A stretch of DNA of 64,000 nt from Zanthoxylum bungeanum. Lineage: Eukaryota > Streptophyta > Magnoliopsida > Sapindales > Rutaceae. Each line of letters starts with the position of its first letter. The first letter of the stretch is position 1. Location of the stretch: NCBI GenBank assembly GCA_019454045.1, contig SKCR01041861.1, positions 19,610 to 83,609 of the forward strand. The letters are read 5' to 3'. Made by a program: the position numbers and the translations under genes. This document shows, in pieces, positions 12,423-23,650 of the stretch. A model generated the notes under the pieces. It saw only the letters and a program-made list of their open reading frames with translations. It searched no databases and was not told the DNA's origin.

Positions 12423-13364
12423 ATGGTTGACTAGACATTATAGTATTTTCATCTTTCTTTTGAGGGCACATCTTTTTTGAAAGATGAATGCCATATCGAA
12501 AATGTATGTTAGCAATTTTACAATTTCTAAAGTTATACATATCTAAGATCTTATCTATGTACAATAGTCTAATCAACCTCATTTCTCTATCTCTATAGAG
12601 TTTTATACCAAGTACATATGAGGCCTCTCCCAGGTCTTTCATAGAGAAGTTCTTACAGAGATATGCGTTAACACCTTACATCATCCCAAGATTAGTCCCA
12701 AAGATCAAGATATCATCAACATATCGTACCAAGAACAGTACCATGCTCCCACTGACATTCTTATAAACATAAGGTTCCTTTTAGTTTTTGAGAAAATCAT
12801 ACAATCTAATTACAACATCAAAATAAAGATTCCAACTTCGTGATGTTTGTTTAAGTCTATAAATGGACTTCTCAAGATTACATATCATGCCTGAATTTTG
12901 GTTGGAAACAAAACCCTCTGGATGTTCCATGTAGATTTCTTCATCAAGAAACCCATTAAGAAAAGCGATTTTGACATCCATTTGCCAAATATCATAATCA
13001 TGGTAAGCAGAGATAGCCAATAAAATCCAAATAGACTTTAGCATCACTATTGGTGAAGAGGTTTCATCATAGTCCACACATGGCCTCTGAGTATAACCTT
13101 TAGGAACCAGTCAGGACTTGAAGGTTTCAACCTTCCCATCAGGCCCTTGTTTCCTTTTGTAAACCCATTTACAACCAACGGGAGCAATTCCTTCGGGAAA
13201 GGAACCAAGTTCCAAACTCGATTCTCATGCATAGAGTCTAATTCAGATTTAATAGCTTCCTCCCACTTAGCGGAGTCAATGTCTAACATTTCTTCTCTGT
13301 AGGTACATGGGCTGGTCTTCTTTGTAAGGAGTACATCGAGACTTTTATCATGTATCAAATACAA
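12406..13364 (-). pseudogene. Element M: reverse transcriptase fragments
   Basis: Three open pieces read in order on the minus strand. Bases 13,364-13,047 carry the start of RVT_2 (KWEEAIKSELDSMHENRVWNLV). Bases 13,077-12,781 carry YDETSSPIVMLKSIWILLAI, QMDVKIAFLNGFLDEEIYM and SIYRLKQTSRSWN. Bases 12,642-12,406 carry MKDLGEASYVLGIKLYRDRE. The YVDD catalytic region between them (about 12,700) is no longer in an open frame. At least two frameshifts and several stops separate the pieces. Confidence 0.85.
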
Positions 13365-13445
13365 GTGATCTGAAGGTCTCGATATCCTAGTACACCTACG
13401 GAGAAAGGATGTAGAAGGTTCTGTACCTACCTGAATTTCATGTTC

Positions 13446-14258
13446 CTATGTCGTTCTGTCCTCTACAAGTTGAACTTCTTCAAGCTCAACCCTTCTATGA
13501 TTACCACATTTCGCTAAGAATTCTTCCTTAAGCAATCTGGCGAATCGAGCTATGAACACATTTCGATGCTTGGGATCAGAGAATTGATATCCTTTGGAAT
13601 TCGAAAGATATATAACAAACCTAACCTTTTGCTTTTGAGGAAAACGTTTATCATATTGCATCACTTTAACGTACGCATGACAACCCTAAACTCTAACATA
13701 GTTAAGATTCAGTTTCCTACCAACCCATATCTCATATAGAATAGTAGGAACATCTTTAGATGAAACCCTATTCAGTAGATGGGCAGCAGTTAGAAGAGCA
13801 TAGCCCCACAAAAAGTAAGGCAGATCTGTAAAACTCGACATATATGAAACCATATCCAATAAAGTCCAATTTCTCCTTTCGGATACTCCATTGTGTTATG
13901 GAGTACCCAGAGGAGTATATTGAGTGAGAATCTTGTTCTGTTTAAGATACTTTGTGAACTCGATACTCATATATTCACCACATCGATCCGATCGAAGGAA
14001 TTTGATGAATTTACCAGTCTTCTTTTCAACTTCATTTCAGAATTCCTTGAACTTTTTAAAGGTATTCAATTTATGTTTCATCAGATAAACATAACCATAC
14101 CATGATATGTCATCAGTAAAGGTCACAAAGTATGAATAACCACTATGAGCATTATGACTTATAAGACCATATGCATCACTATGTACGAGTTCTAGTAGGT
14201 CATTGGCTCGATGTCCAACACCAGTAAATGGGGTTTTAATCATTTTACCTGAATACAA
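13446..14258 (-). pseudogene. Element M: integrase remnants
   Basis: Bases 14,258-14,037 match the start of the copia integrase core (ELVHSDAYG with the first catalytic Asp; SGYSYFVTFTDD; YVYLMKHKLNTF). Bases 13,664-13,446 match the region after the core (GYQFSDPKHRNVFIARFARL). The intervening 370 bp align by eye with P's integrase but hold stops and frameshifts. Confidence 0.8.
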
Positions 14259-14359
14259 GATTCACAAGTTGGATAAGGTTGTATGGTAAGATTCTTAATC
14301 AGACCATTCTTAACCAATTGGGTTAGGCGTCATACACATATATTTCCTAGCCGCACATG

Positions 14360-14486
14360 CTAAAATTCAGTACCAGTTATATTAGAATTACTACATTTAT
14401 TATTCCCTATTTCATAGACATCTCTAATAGCATGTAAAACATAATGACCGTTTGAATTTGAACATTTATGTAACAAAACACAATTC

Positions 14487-14541
<55 letters not shown>

Positions 14542-14743
14542 AACAGTTCTTAATAAGTACATGATATCCTTTTGTATCTAATACCAACAATGAGATAATA
14601 TTTACCATATAATCAGACACAAAAACATAGTCTATCAAAATAATACTGCCACGAGATAGTCGAATCTCATATTCACCAACAACTATTGCAGCTAGATAAT
14701 CTCTATTCCCAAAATGCAACTGCATCTTCCTAGGATTCAGCAT
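14360..14743 (-). pseudogene. Element M: protease / GAG-pre-integrase region with TA expansion
   Basis: The frame MQLHFGNRDYLAAIVVGEYE followed by VNIISLLVLDTKGYHVLIKN corresponds to the segment between the zinc knuckle and integrase in copia polyproteins (P has the matching MQLLFGSGDSLDAVAVGVCE). A TA dinucleotide tract adds a run of alternating Tyr and Ile where P has a short linker. The frame survives the tract by chance. Confidence 0.75.
14488..14538. repeat. (TA)n microsatellite inside M
   Basis: About 50 bp of uninterrupted TA dinucleotides lie within former polyprotein sequence. P has no such tract at the equivalent place, so it grew after the two lineages split. Confidence 0.95.
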
Positions 14744-14858
14744 CCTACTGGCCTTCAGTCCCTACAACGAATTACAGATGTGAGTAGGACAAGCAGAATT
14801 TAAAACCCATCCAGAACTAATGTCTGATAGAAGCAATGTAGTCTGGGTAGTTCCTTCT

Positions 14859-15674
14859 CTAATGCCCAATCTTGCCATAGTGGTGGCACTTGTCCTCGGC
14901 GACCTTCTTCTTTGACTTGCTAGGCTTCACTACCTTTCCTTTAGGAGAGATACTAGAATTAGTCTTCTTTGCCTTTTTCTTCTCATTCTTTCCCGATTTC
15001 AAAGATTGTGAAGAAGAATAACCAAACAAAGAGGACTTAGTAATGAGTGTCGGTACACCTTTCTTAATATCCTCCACCGCATTCTGCATCATCATTTGCA
15101 GCTGACTATAGGAACATTGAATGTTGAAGTTCATGATAATCTGAGAATATGATGGTGGGAGTGAGCCTAGAATCAGATTCCGGCCCAAAGTCTCATTCAG
15201 TTGGAAGTCACATCTCCTAAGCTGCTCGATGAGATCCATCATGTTCAGGACATGTGGACTCATTAGCTTACCATCAGCCAGACGAGTGTGGAACAGTTCC
15301 ATTGTGATTTTATATACCAGGGCTTGCTCCTGGTTCAGGAATAACTCCTCAAGCTGAGTAATAACGTTGAAGGAGTCATGCATATCCACATATTGCCTAT
15401 TCAGATCAAGAGACATAGAACAGAGAATCAGTTACCTGACTCTCAGGTCATCGTCTCTCCATTTTAAAAAATCTCCATCTCCTCTGGGGTTGACTCTAGA
15501 GCAATATCCAAAGGTACTAGATTATCCAGCACATATTTCAGCTTCTCTGATCTCAAGACAATCTTAAAATCTCATTCCCATTCATAAATATTCCCATTCA
15601 TAAATATTTTCAGAGCCAACTGGTTTGTTTGCGTCAAGAACACGTGCAAAAGGATTAGAAGCTGTTGATGCCAT
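14859..15674 (-). pseudogene. Element M: gag pseudogene
   Basis: Gag of a copia element. The start codon at 15,674 gives SNPFARVLDANKPVGS, matching P's TNPFARMLDTNKLKVT. The main open stretch (15,416-14,859) carries the UBN2-type capsid region (ELFHTRLADGKLMSPHVLNM, LILGSLPPSYSQIIMNFN), a lysine-rich linker, and the start of a CCHC zinc knuckle (CHHYGKIGH). The second cysteine of the knuckle is Tyr (CHHY instead of CHHC). Stops and a frameshift separate the N-terminus from the main part, and the first codons have been duplicated upstream. Confidence 0.82.
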
Positions 15675-15883
15675 CACAAAACATAACAAAAGAAAATAAA
15701 AATGAACAAATATAGTAATTTCATTGATATCGTACAACATCTAACAGATCCAACTGGTTTGTTTGCGTCAAGGACGCGTGTAAAAGGATTAGAAGCTATT
15801 TCTGCCATCACAAAACATAACAAAAGAAAATAAAAATGAACAAATATAGTAATTTCATTGATATCGTACAACATCTAACAGAT
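15616..15883 (-). repeat. 134-bp tandem duplication covering the gag start of M
   Basis: Units 15,616-15,749 and 15,750-15,883 share nearly all positions. Each contains the gag start (ATG at 15,674 and 15,808), about 16 codons of gag, and upstream leader. The outer copy reads AEIASNPFTRVLDANKPVGS and then runs back into leader sequence, so initiation there would give a short peptide. Confidence 0.92.
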
Positions 15884-16096
15884 CATGGATTTTTAATCTA
15901 AAGATGCCATCTCACTACTTTACGTAATTTCATAATCCCCAAACAAAATACGAGAACTCAATAATTAAATTAAAATTCTATAATAGGAAGTGGATCCTAC
16001 GAATATATTTCGACACAAAGCTTTGGCACGTTATGTATGTTCGCGAGTAGATAACAATTATCAATCACATCAAATGTGACTCCTAATTTAGGTCAT
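15884..16096 (-). other. Element M: gag-proximal leader
   Basis: This is the reverse-complement equivalent of P's leader (about 21,200-21,420), with one leader motif near 16,017 (minus strand AACGTGCCAAAGCTTTG). It continues at 27,945 on the far side of solo LTR B. GTCAT is present on both sides as the target duplication. Confidence 0.75.
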
Positions 16097-16799
16097 TGTA
16101 ACATCCCCAATCCAGGAGATGCTACCGGCAGGGAATGGGCCGTACTATCCCCCTAAGCCACAGGCTGTTTAACTATAAATAATGCTAATAATATTCTTAA
16201 CATTATTTCATATATGGAACCAATGCCCAAATCCTCAACATGTTATGTAAAACAATATATACACGATTGTACATACAATATCATATTTTCTTAATAACAT
16301 TATACATGAAAGTTTATATGCAACTCTGTTATACAAAATCTCTGAAACTGAACTTTATTTGACTTGACTGAACTCGACTTCTAACTAGACTTAGTGGACT
16401 GAACACCCTAGTGACTGCCATCAGTATCCATCCTCCCGAGCTCGTCCTCCATGAACCTGCAAAAAAAACACTAGGAGTGGGGGGTTAGATCGTTGAACGA
16501 TCTAAGTGAGTGGACGGTTAAAATAAAACTGATGTATTTTGATAAAAACATTTGGTTACAAAACCCGATCTGTCACCAGAAAAGCCATCTTTTTCAGAAA
16601 ACATTTTTCTTATCTGAAAACCTCACTTTTATGCAGAAATTTTCTGTAAAAACTATGTTGTCTGTAAAACTCTGAGTCTTGCTGTAAAACCAACCTTTCT
16701 TTCTAAAACTATTTTAGAAAACTATCATTTCTGAAATCCGTCTTTCTGAAAAACCTTATCTCTGAAATCTTGTCACTGGAATCTGTCTCTGAAAACTCT

Positions 16800-17100
16800 G
16801 ACGTATGGGGGCGTTACGTATCGACGTCCCCCCATACGCCTAACTAGATCCAGGAGTGCAAATCCATGATATTGGGGCATTACATATCGCCGTCCCCCAA
16901 AGCATGCCATTTCTGTCCCTGAAACTAGTGGTCTTGGGGCGTCACGTATCGCCGTCCCCCAAGCCACTGAACTAGAACTGAGGCTGCGGATCTATGCTAC
17001 CATCTAAGCCCTGAATCTATGATATATGGGCATCTGTCATCCTTAGTCCTGAACTAGGATATGGGGGTGTTACGTATCGCCGTCCCCCGAGTCCTCTACA
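16800..17100. repeat. Tandem array with palindromic core in LTR B
   Basis: Four recognisable cores near 16,807, 16,874, 16,935 and 17,068, each a variant of GGGGCGTTACGTATCG plus CCGTCCCC. This is the same unit as in LTR A, which has about nine copies. Copy number therefore differs between members of one family. Confidence 0.85.
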
Positions 17101-17410
17101 TGTGCACATGTCATCCATCAATTCCATGTATGTATCAAGTTACATACTGAAGTGGGTTTCCCCCATGCCTCGAAAACATAAAAATCATGCTTTGAAAAAC
17201 ATTTCTTTTCTTAAACCATTACTCAAAACATGCTAAAGAAAATATAACTGTTAGTGAACTTGGCTAACGCCCTAAAAGCGAAACGTAAGTCTGATACTTA
17301 AAACAACATCATGTAAAAATTTCAACTTAAAGAAAGAGTGTCCACTCACCGGTTTAGAATCTGGTTGACATTGTTTACTTTGTTGAAGTAAACTACGGTT
17401 CCTACAATGA

Positions 17411-17512
17411 TCTATAATTGAAAATATTGATTAAAAGATGGACTGGGAAAAGGTTACGGGATTAGGCTAATTGAAAATCTATAATTGAAAATCTTGATTA
17501 AAAGATGGACTG
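17411..17512. repeat. Short direct duplication in LTR B
   Basis: A 35-bp segment beginning TCTATAATTGAAAAT and ending AGATGGACTG occurs at 17,411-17,445 and 17,478-17,512 with one mismatch. Confidence 0.85.
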
Positions 17513-18396
17513 CGTATCATGCATACACGACGATGTAATGTATCTATACGAGTTGATACGAGACCCTTAGGGTGGCCTCTAACACGCTAAGGTGAAACTG
17601 AGATGAATAAAAATTATTTTGGGAAAATTCTGTCCTCGCGTCGCGACCCAAGACCATGCACGTCGTGACGCGCATAATTCCAGAAATGAGTTTATCAAAA
17701 CCATAAATTTCAAAGTAAAATCTTGCTAAACTAACACTCATCAATGCAATTTAACCATTTAATCTTATAGTCCATCTAGTTCAATACTTAGGGTTTCAAG
17801 TATTTGTCCTCACTTAACACAATCAATTCCATGTTTATTATGCCACTAAACACAATCTCTAAAGTGCTACTAACATTCACATATCATCAAATTAATAGAA
17901 TTTCTCAATTTAAAAATTTGGGTCAAGATGACCTTACCTCTTTTCCTTTGATTTCCACCACTCTCCAAGCTTTCAATGGTTGTCATCTTCCTTCTAGCTT
18001 GTGGGGAATGGTATTTGTTTCCCTCTCTTTCTTCTTCTTCTTCCTTATTCCTCCTTTATTCTTCTTTCTCATTCTTTAGTCCTTCATTTTTTTCTTCACG
18101 TTTTCTCTTCTTTCTCTTTTCTAATTTTTTTTTTTAAATATTGAATAGCACCCTCTTCTTTTATACTAGGGCTTATATGAAATTAATGAAATTGGAGAAG
18201 AGTTTAGAATTGTTGAGATTTTTCTAGATGGGTCCATGGCACTATTCACCCAGATTTTTTACCTATGTTTTTAACTTATTTCTGGTTCGAATTTGGAAAA
18301 ATATTCAACGCGAAAGTTATTGGTCTCGAACTAAGCTTTCCGAAGATATAAAATTCATAAAAATAAGAGTTTGTATGAGAACGTTATGGCCCAAAT

Positions 18397-20762
18397 TGTT
18401 GGGGTTGGTGCTCAGAGCACCAATTCCCAGTTGTATTTCCTTGTAAATACTATTGTAAACGTTTTATTATGAATAAAATAAACAGTTTCTGTAATATAAT
18501 ATATCTCTTTATATAGTAAAGACGTAATTGACCTTAGAATGATTAGTCATGATGCAGTTGCAAAAGCGTCGCAACTGACATTGAGTTGTATCATGACGTT
18601 GTTATTCTTAGATAGTTATTGGTCAAGGTTTACACTACTTGGTCAGTAAAGTAAACCCGTTGAGACTGGCACATGTCGTATACTGGAATATATGATTCCA
18701 ATGGTTTCTCAATGAACCATGAGTCTTGGAGACTCGTATAGACGTGTAGGTGTTTATAGCGAATAAACAATGAACGACTCACCGAAGATTCTTAATGGAT
18801 GATACACCAACGTCATTAAGAATCTTCTCGGGTTGAGTAGCATTTATGATCACTTGAGATACCACTGTGGGCATATGAGACATCTTCCACACTTAGATGG
18901 TAGTCACGTCAACGATCTATTCAGATCAGACCTCTGCCTGTTCTTTGGGTGTGGACAGATCCTCAGGGTGTCCTGTGTGTGTCGAGATAGGATCCGTCAA
19001 TTCTGTGTACAAAGCATAGGTAGTCTATATATGATAAGCAATCAGATAAAAATCATGGGCCCGTGGTACAATTTAGAAATCAGTTCTGAGTGTTATTTTA
19101 TAGATTGCTAATAGAGACGTCGACGGGATTGTCCCTATAGAGATTTGACATTTACATTTATATCTCTGGGATATATCCGGATACCTGCGACGGAGGAATT
19201 AAACATATGCCATGACCTCGACCTATATGATTCAGCGAGTTTATCAGTGGTCATCATAATTTACGGGTGGGTAAATTATGGACACGAAATTAGATTTCGT
19301 GACGGATATGTCTGAATATAGAGAGTCTCACTAGTGAAATATACTCGTAGAGCACTAGGGCAACTTTTATGAATAATACTGATTATTTATAATTCGTTTA
19401 AAGGTTAAACGAAAAATACATGCGAATGGACCTAATATTCATTTCATAATTATTGTGTATTAGTATTTAATGATAGATTTTATTAAATACACATTAATTA
19501 AATGTCAAATTGTGATATTTGACATATATCATAAATATATATATGTAATTGGATATTTAATGTAAATATAATACATATATTTAAAATATTTGTATTTAAA
19601 TAATTATTTAATTATTAAATAATTAAATTAATTAAAAACATAAATATCTTAAAAGTTACTTTATTTGACTTCTAGAAAATCATTAAATTATGTAATGATT
19701 CAAATTGCAAGTTGATAAAGCAAAATTAAATGAAATAAAAAATATCTAGATATTTGTATATGGTTCCCAATTTTCGGCCAAGGGCATATTTGGGGAGTAT
19801 ATATTGTTTTGTTTCATTTTCATTAGGTTTAGGGTTCATAAGTTACCAAAATAAATACAAAAGAGTTGAGAGAAAAATTTGAAGAACAAAGAGAAAAGAT
19901 TGGAAATTTCTTGACTTTGTAAGTTTTTCTTTAAATCTTCCAACATAGAAAATATTTCTAACATGCTTAGATTCAACATGTGTTGCTAGGATGTTGTCTC
20001 TACACTTATAGTTTGTGTTTTAATTGGTTGTGAACTTGTTTGAAAGATTTATGCATGTATGGTTATAAAGTAAGCTTGAAATGGTTTCAATGACTTACTT
20101 TTGATTATTTGATAATCATGTTGTGATTATAGAGTTGCTAAGCCACTCATTGATGACCTAGAATTTTTCTTGAGTTGTTTCATGATGGCGAGACTTGTTT
20201 GGTGTAGTTTAGATTAAATTAAAATGTTGGATTTAATTGATTTGGTAATATTTGTCAAGTTGAAGAAATTACAAAATTATGGTTCTTAACCCTTTCCAAA
20301 TTTGGGGCTTTTCATATATGTGATGCATTATAGTGTTTATATGATGCATATTAATTTTTGAGTTGATTGGATTTGATCTTGGCATGTTTTGAATATAAAA
20401 GGACCAAATTACAAAAACTGAAAAATATGGGGCTATTTCGGCAATTAGATAAAAATTGAGGATTTTGTTGCAATCTGATTTTAATGTGTTGTACATGTTG
20501 GAAATCATTTTAGAAATGATTTAGAATCATCCAAAATTATATTTGAAAATTTTAGGACTAAAATGATCAATTTGCAAAGTTGTGGGGCAATTCGATAATT
20601 ACCAAGAAATTTGATTTCTTGTGTAATTTTTTCAGAATTTAATAATTGGATAATTAAATAAATAAGTTTATTTAATTGATCCAAAAAAAATTTTGAAATC
20701 GGAAAATTTTGATTTTCCGCAATTCCGCTGCGTTACTGGATTTTCGCCATAAAACCCCTACA
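18397..20762 (+). mobile_element. P 5' LTR
   Basis: Starts TGTTGGGGTTGGTGCTCAGA and ends ATAAAACCCCTACA. Its counterpart is 25,481-27,766. The conserved hairpin is at 18,784-18,827. An AT-rich block at 19,440-19,650 and a pyrimidine-poor 3' part follow. I could not fix the transcription start. Confidence 0.93.
18784..18827 (+). promoter_or_regulatory. Conserved LTR hairpin, P 5' LTR copy
   Basis: GAAGATTCTTAATG (18,784-18,797) and CATTAAGAATCTTC (18,814-18,827) are perfectly complementary over 14 bp, around a 16-base loop GATGATACACCAACGT. The stem is perfect here and nearly so in C1 and P's 3' LTR. Confidence 0.65.
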
Positions 20763-20765
20763 AAA

Positions 20766-20780
20766 TGGTATCAGAGCGAG
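20766..20780 (+). other. P primer-binding site
   Basis: TGGTATCAGAGCGAG lies three bases after the 5' LTR. TGGTATCAGAGC is the standard plant copia site complementary to the 3' end of initiator Met tRNA, where minus-strand DNA synthesis starts. Confidence 0.95.
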
Positions 20781-21009
20781 TTTGATTCTGGACACCCTAA
20801 TATGATTATGCCTTTTAAATTTAATGTTTAATTTAATCTTTACTTTATACATGCATGTGTTTATTTAATTTGATTAAATAAAGTAAAAAACTTGTTTTGC
20901 GGAAAATCCCTAATTAATAAGGTTTAATGTTAATTATGTATTTGATGCATGTTACATGGTCAGTTTTGTCAATACAGTTTATGTATATTTTTCTGTGACT
21001 AAATCAGAG

Positions 21010-21324
21010 AATGTGCCAAAGCTGTGAGGGTATAGCCGATAGAAATATATTTATGCTGGATGTATATCAGATACTAGATAAATTCAAGCGAAAGTGGAAT
21101 CCTGAACGTACCAAAGCTGTCAGGGTTATGCAAGTAGCTTGAGTTTATCATTGTCGAGTTTAACCTTGGTACACCTCCTTGTGAATGTGCCAAAGCTGTC
21201 ACAATGAGAAACGACCTGTATCGGAAACCCATGAGTCATTGTTGAGTGATTGACAATGAGTTGTCTACCTGATGAATATACGTTGGCGAGAACGTGCTAA
21301 AGCTGTGAGCTGAAATATATTCAT
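21010..21324 (+). promoter_or_regulatory. P leader: four repeated hairpin motifs
   Basis: The motif AAYGTRCYAAAGCTGT occurs four times (21,010-21,025; 21,105-21,120; 21,184-21,199; 21,291-21,306). At least two copies form a loop closed by a different perfect stem: CCTGA/TCAGG (21,101-21,105 and 21,120-21,124) and TTGTGA/TCACAA (21,179-21,184 and 21,199-21,204). Longer outer stems exist for the second (GATAAATTCAAG with CTTGAGTTTATC) and fourth (ATGAATATA with TATATTCAT). L1 and M leaders carry the same motif. The position between primer site and gag fits RNA packaging, dimerisation or translation control, but the function is not known. Confidence 0.65.
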
Positions 21325-21522
21325 GGGATCCACCTTTCACTATTTGTATTTAATTTAATTATTAAATCTTTGTATTCTGTTTGTGGATTACAATATTACA
21401 TGATTTAGTGGGAGGGGCATTTTTAGATTAAAAATTCCATGATCTAGTTAATGCTTTTGATACTATTAGAAACTGTTTAATAGCTGCTAATCGTTTTTCG
21501 TAATCTATATGATAGATTTACG

Positions 21523-22360
21523 ATGGCGGCACAATCGACTAATCCATTTGCGCGTATGTTGGATACAAACAAACTTAAAGTCACTAAGAACTTCACCGAT
21601 TAGGATTTAGATTTAAGGATTGTCCTTGATTCTGAAAAGTTGGGATATATACTCGAGGGTCCGCTTCCCCTTGCTGTGTCTGAGGACGCAACACCGAAGG
21701 AACAACAAGTTTTTCAAGCTTTGAAAGATGATGATTTAAAATTTAAATCATACATATTAAGTTCACTGGCACCGGGACTCAAGAAACAATATTATGGCAT
21801 GACATATGTGTATAGTATGATGATGCGATTAAGAGAATCGTATATGAACCAAGAACAAATTGTTGTTCATAAAGTTGCGATGGAACTGTTCCATGCACGA
21901 CTTGACGAGGGGCAAGCTGTGAGCTCGCATGTTCTTCACTTGATCGATTTGATCGAACAACTGAGGCAATATAATCTCCCTCTGAATCACATTCTCGGTA
22001 GGAGTGTCATTCTTGGTTCGCTCCCAACTTCATATCACCAGTTCGTGATGTATTTCAACATGAATGGGATTATCTATTCCTACCATGAACTGCATAGGAT
22101 ACTGATCACGGCGGAAGAGGACTTAAGGAATGGAATACCGACTCGCCCTCCGAAATCTACTTCACTCTCCACTTCTTCACAGGCCTGGCCAAAGGAAAAT
22201 AAGACGAAAGCGAAGAAGAAGAAGGGTTTTGGTCCTCAACCGTAAGGAAATATATTAAAGCCCAAGAGTGCCTCTGAAGACAAATGCCATCACTGCAGCA
22301 AGGTCAGGCACTGGAAAAGGAAATGTCTTGACTACATTGCCCAGATAAGGAGGGAGAGAG
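21523..22360 (+). pseudogene. P gag (two in-frame stops)
   Basis: Gag, the capsid/nucleocapsid precursor. The start at 21,523 gives MAAQSTNPFARMLDTNKLKV. A TAG where Trp is expected (FTD*DLDLRIVLDSEKL) interrupts at codon 27. The frame then runs open through the UBN2-type capsid region (MELFHARLDEGQAVSSHVLH; VILGSLPTSYHQFVMYFN) to a lysine-rich tail. A TAA at 22,243-22,245 precedes the zinc knuckle, which follows in the same frame as CHHCSKVRHWKRKC (CX2CX4HX4C spacing kept). Two single-base changes would therefore account for its inactivation. Confidence 0.88.
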
Positions 22361-22960
22361 CATATACACTAGGTATATTTATTTTCCCAGTTATTGATAT
22401 CTCACTGGCTTGTGAAGCTGTTACATCCAGCTGGATTTTGGCAGCTGCTTGTCATGTTCACATTTACAATTTGTTGCAGGTGCTGAAGGAATGTAAGAAA
22501 CTGAAGCCTGAAGAGATGCAGTTGCTCTTTGGGAGTGGAGACTCTCTAGATGCAGTTGCAGTGGGAGTATGTGAGATCCCTTTGCCGAATGGGAACCTTT
22601 TGTTGTATGATTGATACTTTGTACCAGGATATGTAGAAAATATTATATCTCTTTTTGTATTAGATACATAAGGTTATCGTATTAATATTAGGAATTGTTC
22701 TTTGTATTTATATGATAAATGTAATATTCAGATCATTTGTTGTCCAAATGAGCATGGTCATTACACATTGCATACTTCTAAAGATATTTTGAATACTGGA
22801 TTAATAAATGTAGTTGACCTGTTATTAATAATACTAAACTATGACACATGCGGCTAGGTCATATAGGCGTTAAACGCCTTACCCAATTGGTTAGGAATGG
22901 TTTGATATCAGATCTCACCATTGAACCCTATCAACTTGTGAATCATTTATTCAGGGTAAG
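22361..22960 (+). pseudogene. P protease / GAG-pre-integrase region, degraded
   Basis: Pieces such as MQLLFGSGDSLDAVAVGVCE, YFVPGYVENIISLFVLDT and HGHYTLHTSKDILNTG align with the corresponding M segment. Several stops occur, and there may be a small insertion of foreign sequence near 22,370-22,480 before MQLLF. The catalytic DTG/DSG of the aspartic protease is not visible. Confidence 0.65.
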
Positions 22961-23650
22961 ATGACCAAAGCCCCATTTCTTGCGTTGGACACCGCTTCTA
23001 ACTTACTGGAACTCGTACATTCTGATGTATGTGGTCCACTAAGTCAGACTGTTCACAGTGGTTATTCGTACTTTGTTACCTTTACCGATGTTCTGTCACG
23101 GTATGGTTATGTCTATTTGATGCGACATAAATTGGAAACCTTTGAAAAGTTCAAAGAGTTCCGAAATGAAGTAGAAAAACAGACTAGTCAATATATTAAA
23201 TGCCTTCGATCTGATCGAGGCGGTGAATATATGAGCAGTGAGTTTATGGATTATATGAAGGAGAATGTGATTCTCGCTCAATATACTCATCCAGGTACTC
23301 CACAACACAACATAGAGTCTAAGAGGAGAAATCAGACTTTATTGGATATGATCCGATCTATGTTGAGTTTTACAGATTTACCCTACTACTTATGGGGCTA
23401 CTCTATTTTAATAGCTGCACATCTTTTGAATAAGATTCTTTCAAAAGCTGTTCCTACGACTTCATATGAGATATGAATCGGTAGGAGACCAAATCTTAGT
23501 TATATTAAGGTTTGGGGTTGTCCTGCTTATGTCAGGATGGCTCAGCAAGATAAGCTTTCGCCTCGAGGGCAAAAGTTTAGGTTTATTGGATATCATTCGA
23601 ACACGAAGGGATATCTGTTCTATGATACCGAGCATTGAAATGTGTTCGTA
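22961..23650 (+). pseudogene. P integrase, catalytic Glu replaced by Lys
   Basis: A 171-residue open stretch covers the rve core. The first two catalytic acids are present (Asp22 in LVHSDVCG; Asp85 in LRSDRGGEY). The third, expected 36 residues later in the motif ERRN, is Lys121 (ESKRRN, codon AAG at 23,321). This fits a G-to-A change of GAG and would abolish strand transfer. The frame ends at 23,476 with TGA after TTSYEI; the GKKP-like and post-core part (NLSYIKVWGCPAYVRM) continues in the same frame, then shifts before reverse transcriptase. Confidence 0.9.

Noticed and set aside
18833..19111. ORF recurring in several LTRs (HLDGSHVNDLFRSDLCLF); also at 2,423 and 30,099
   Set aside because: It lies in the conserved LTR block. 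P's 3' LTR copy has a stop, and M's copy shares only part, so nucleotide conservation of the block is the better explanation.
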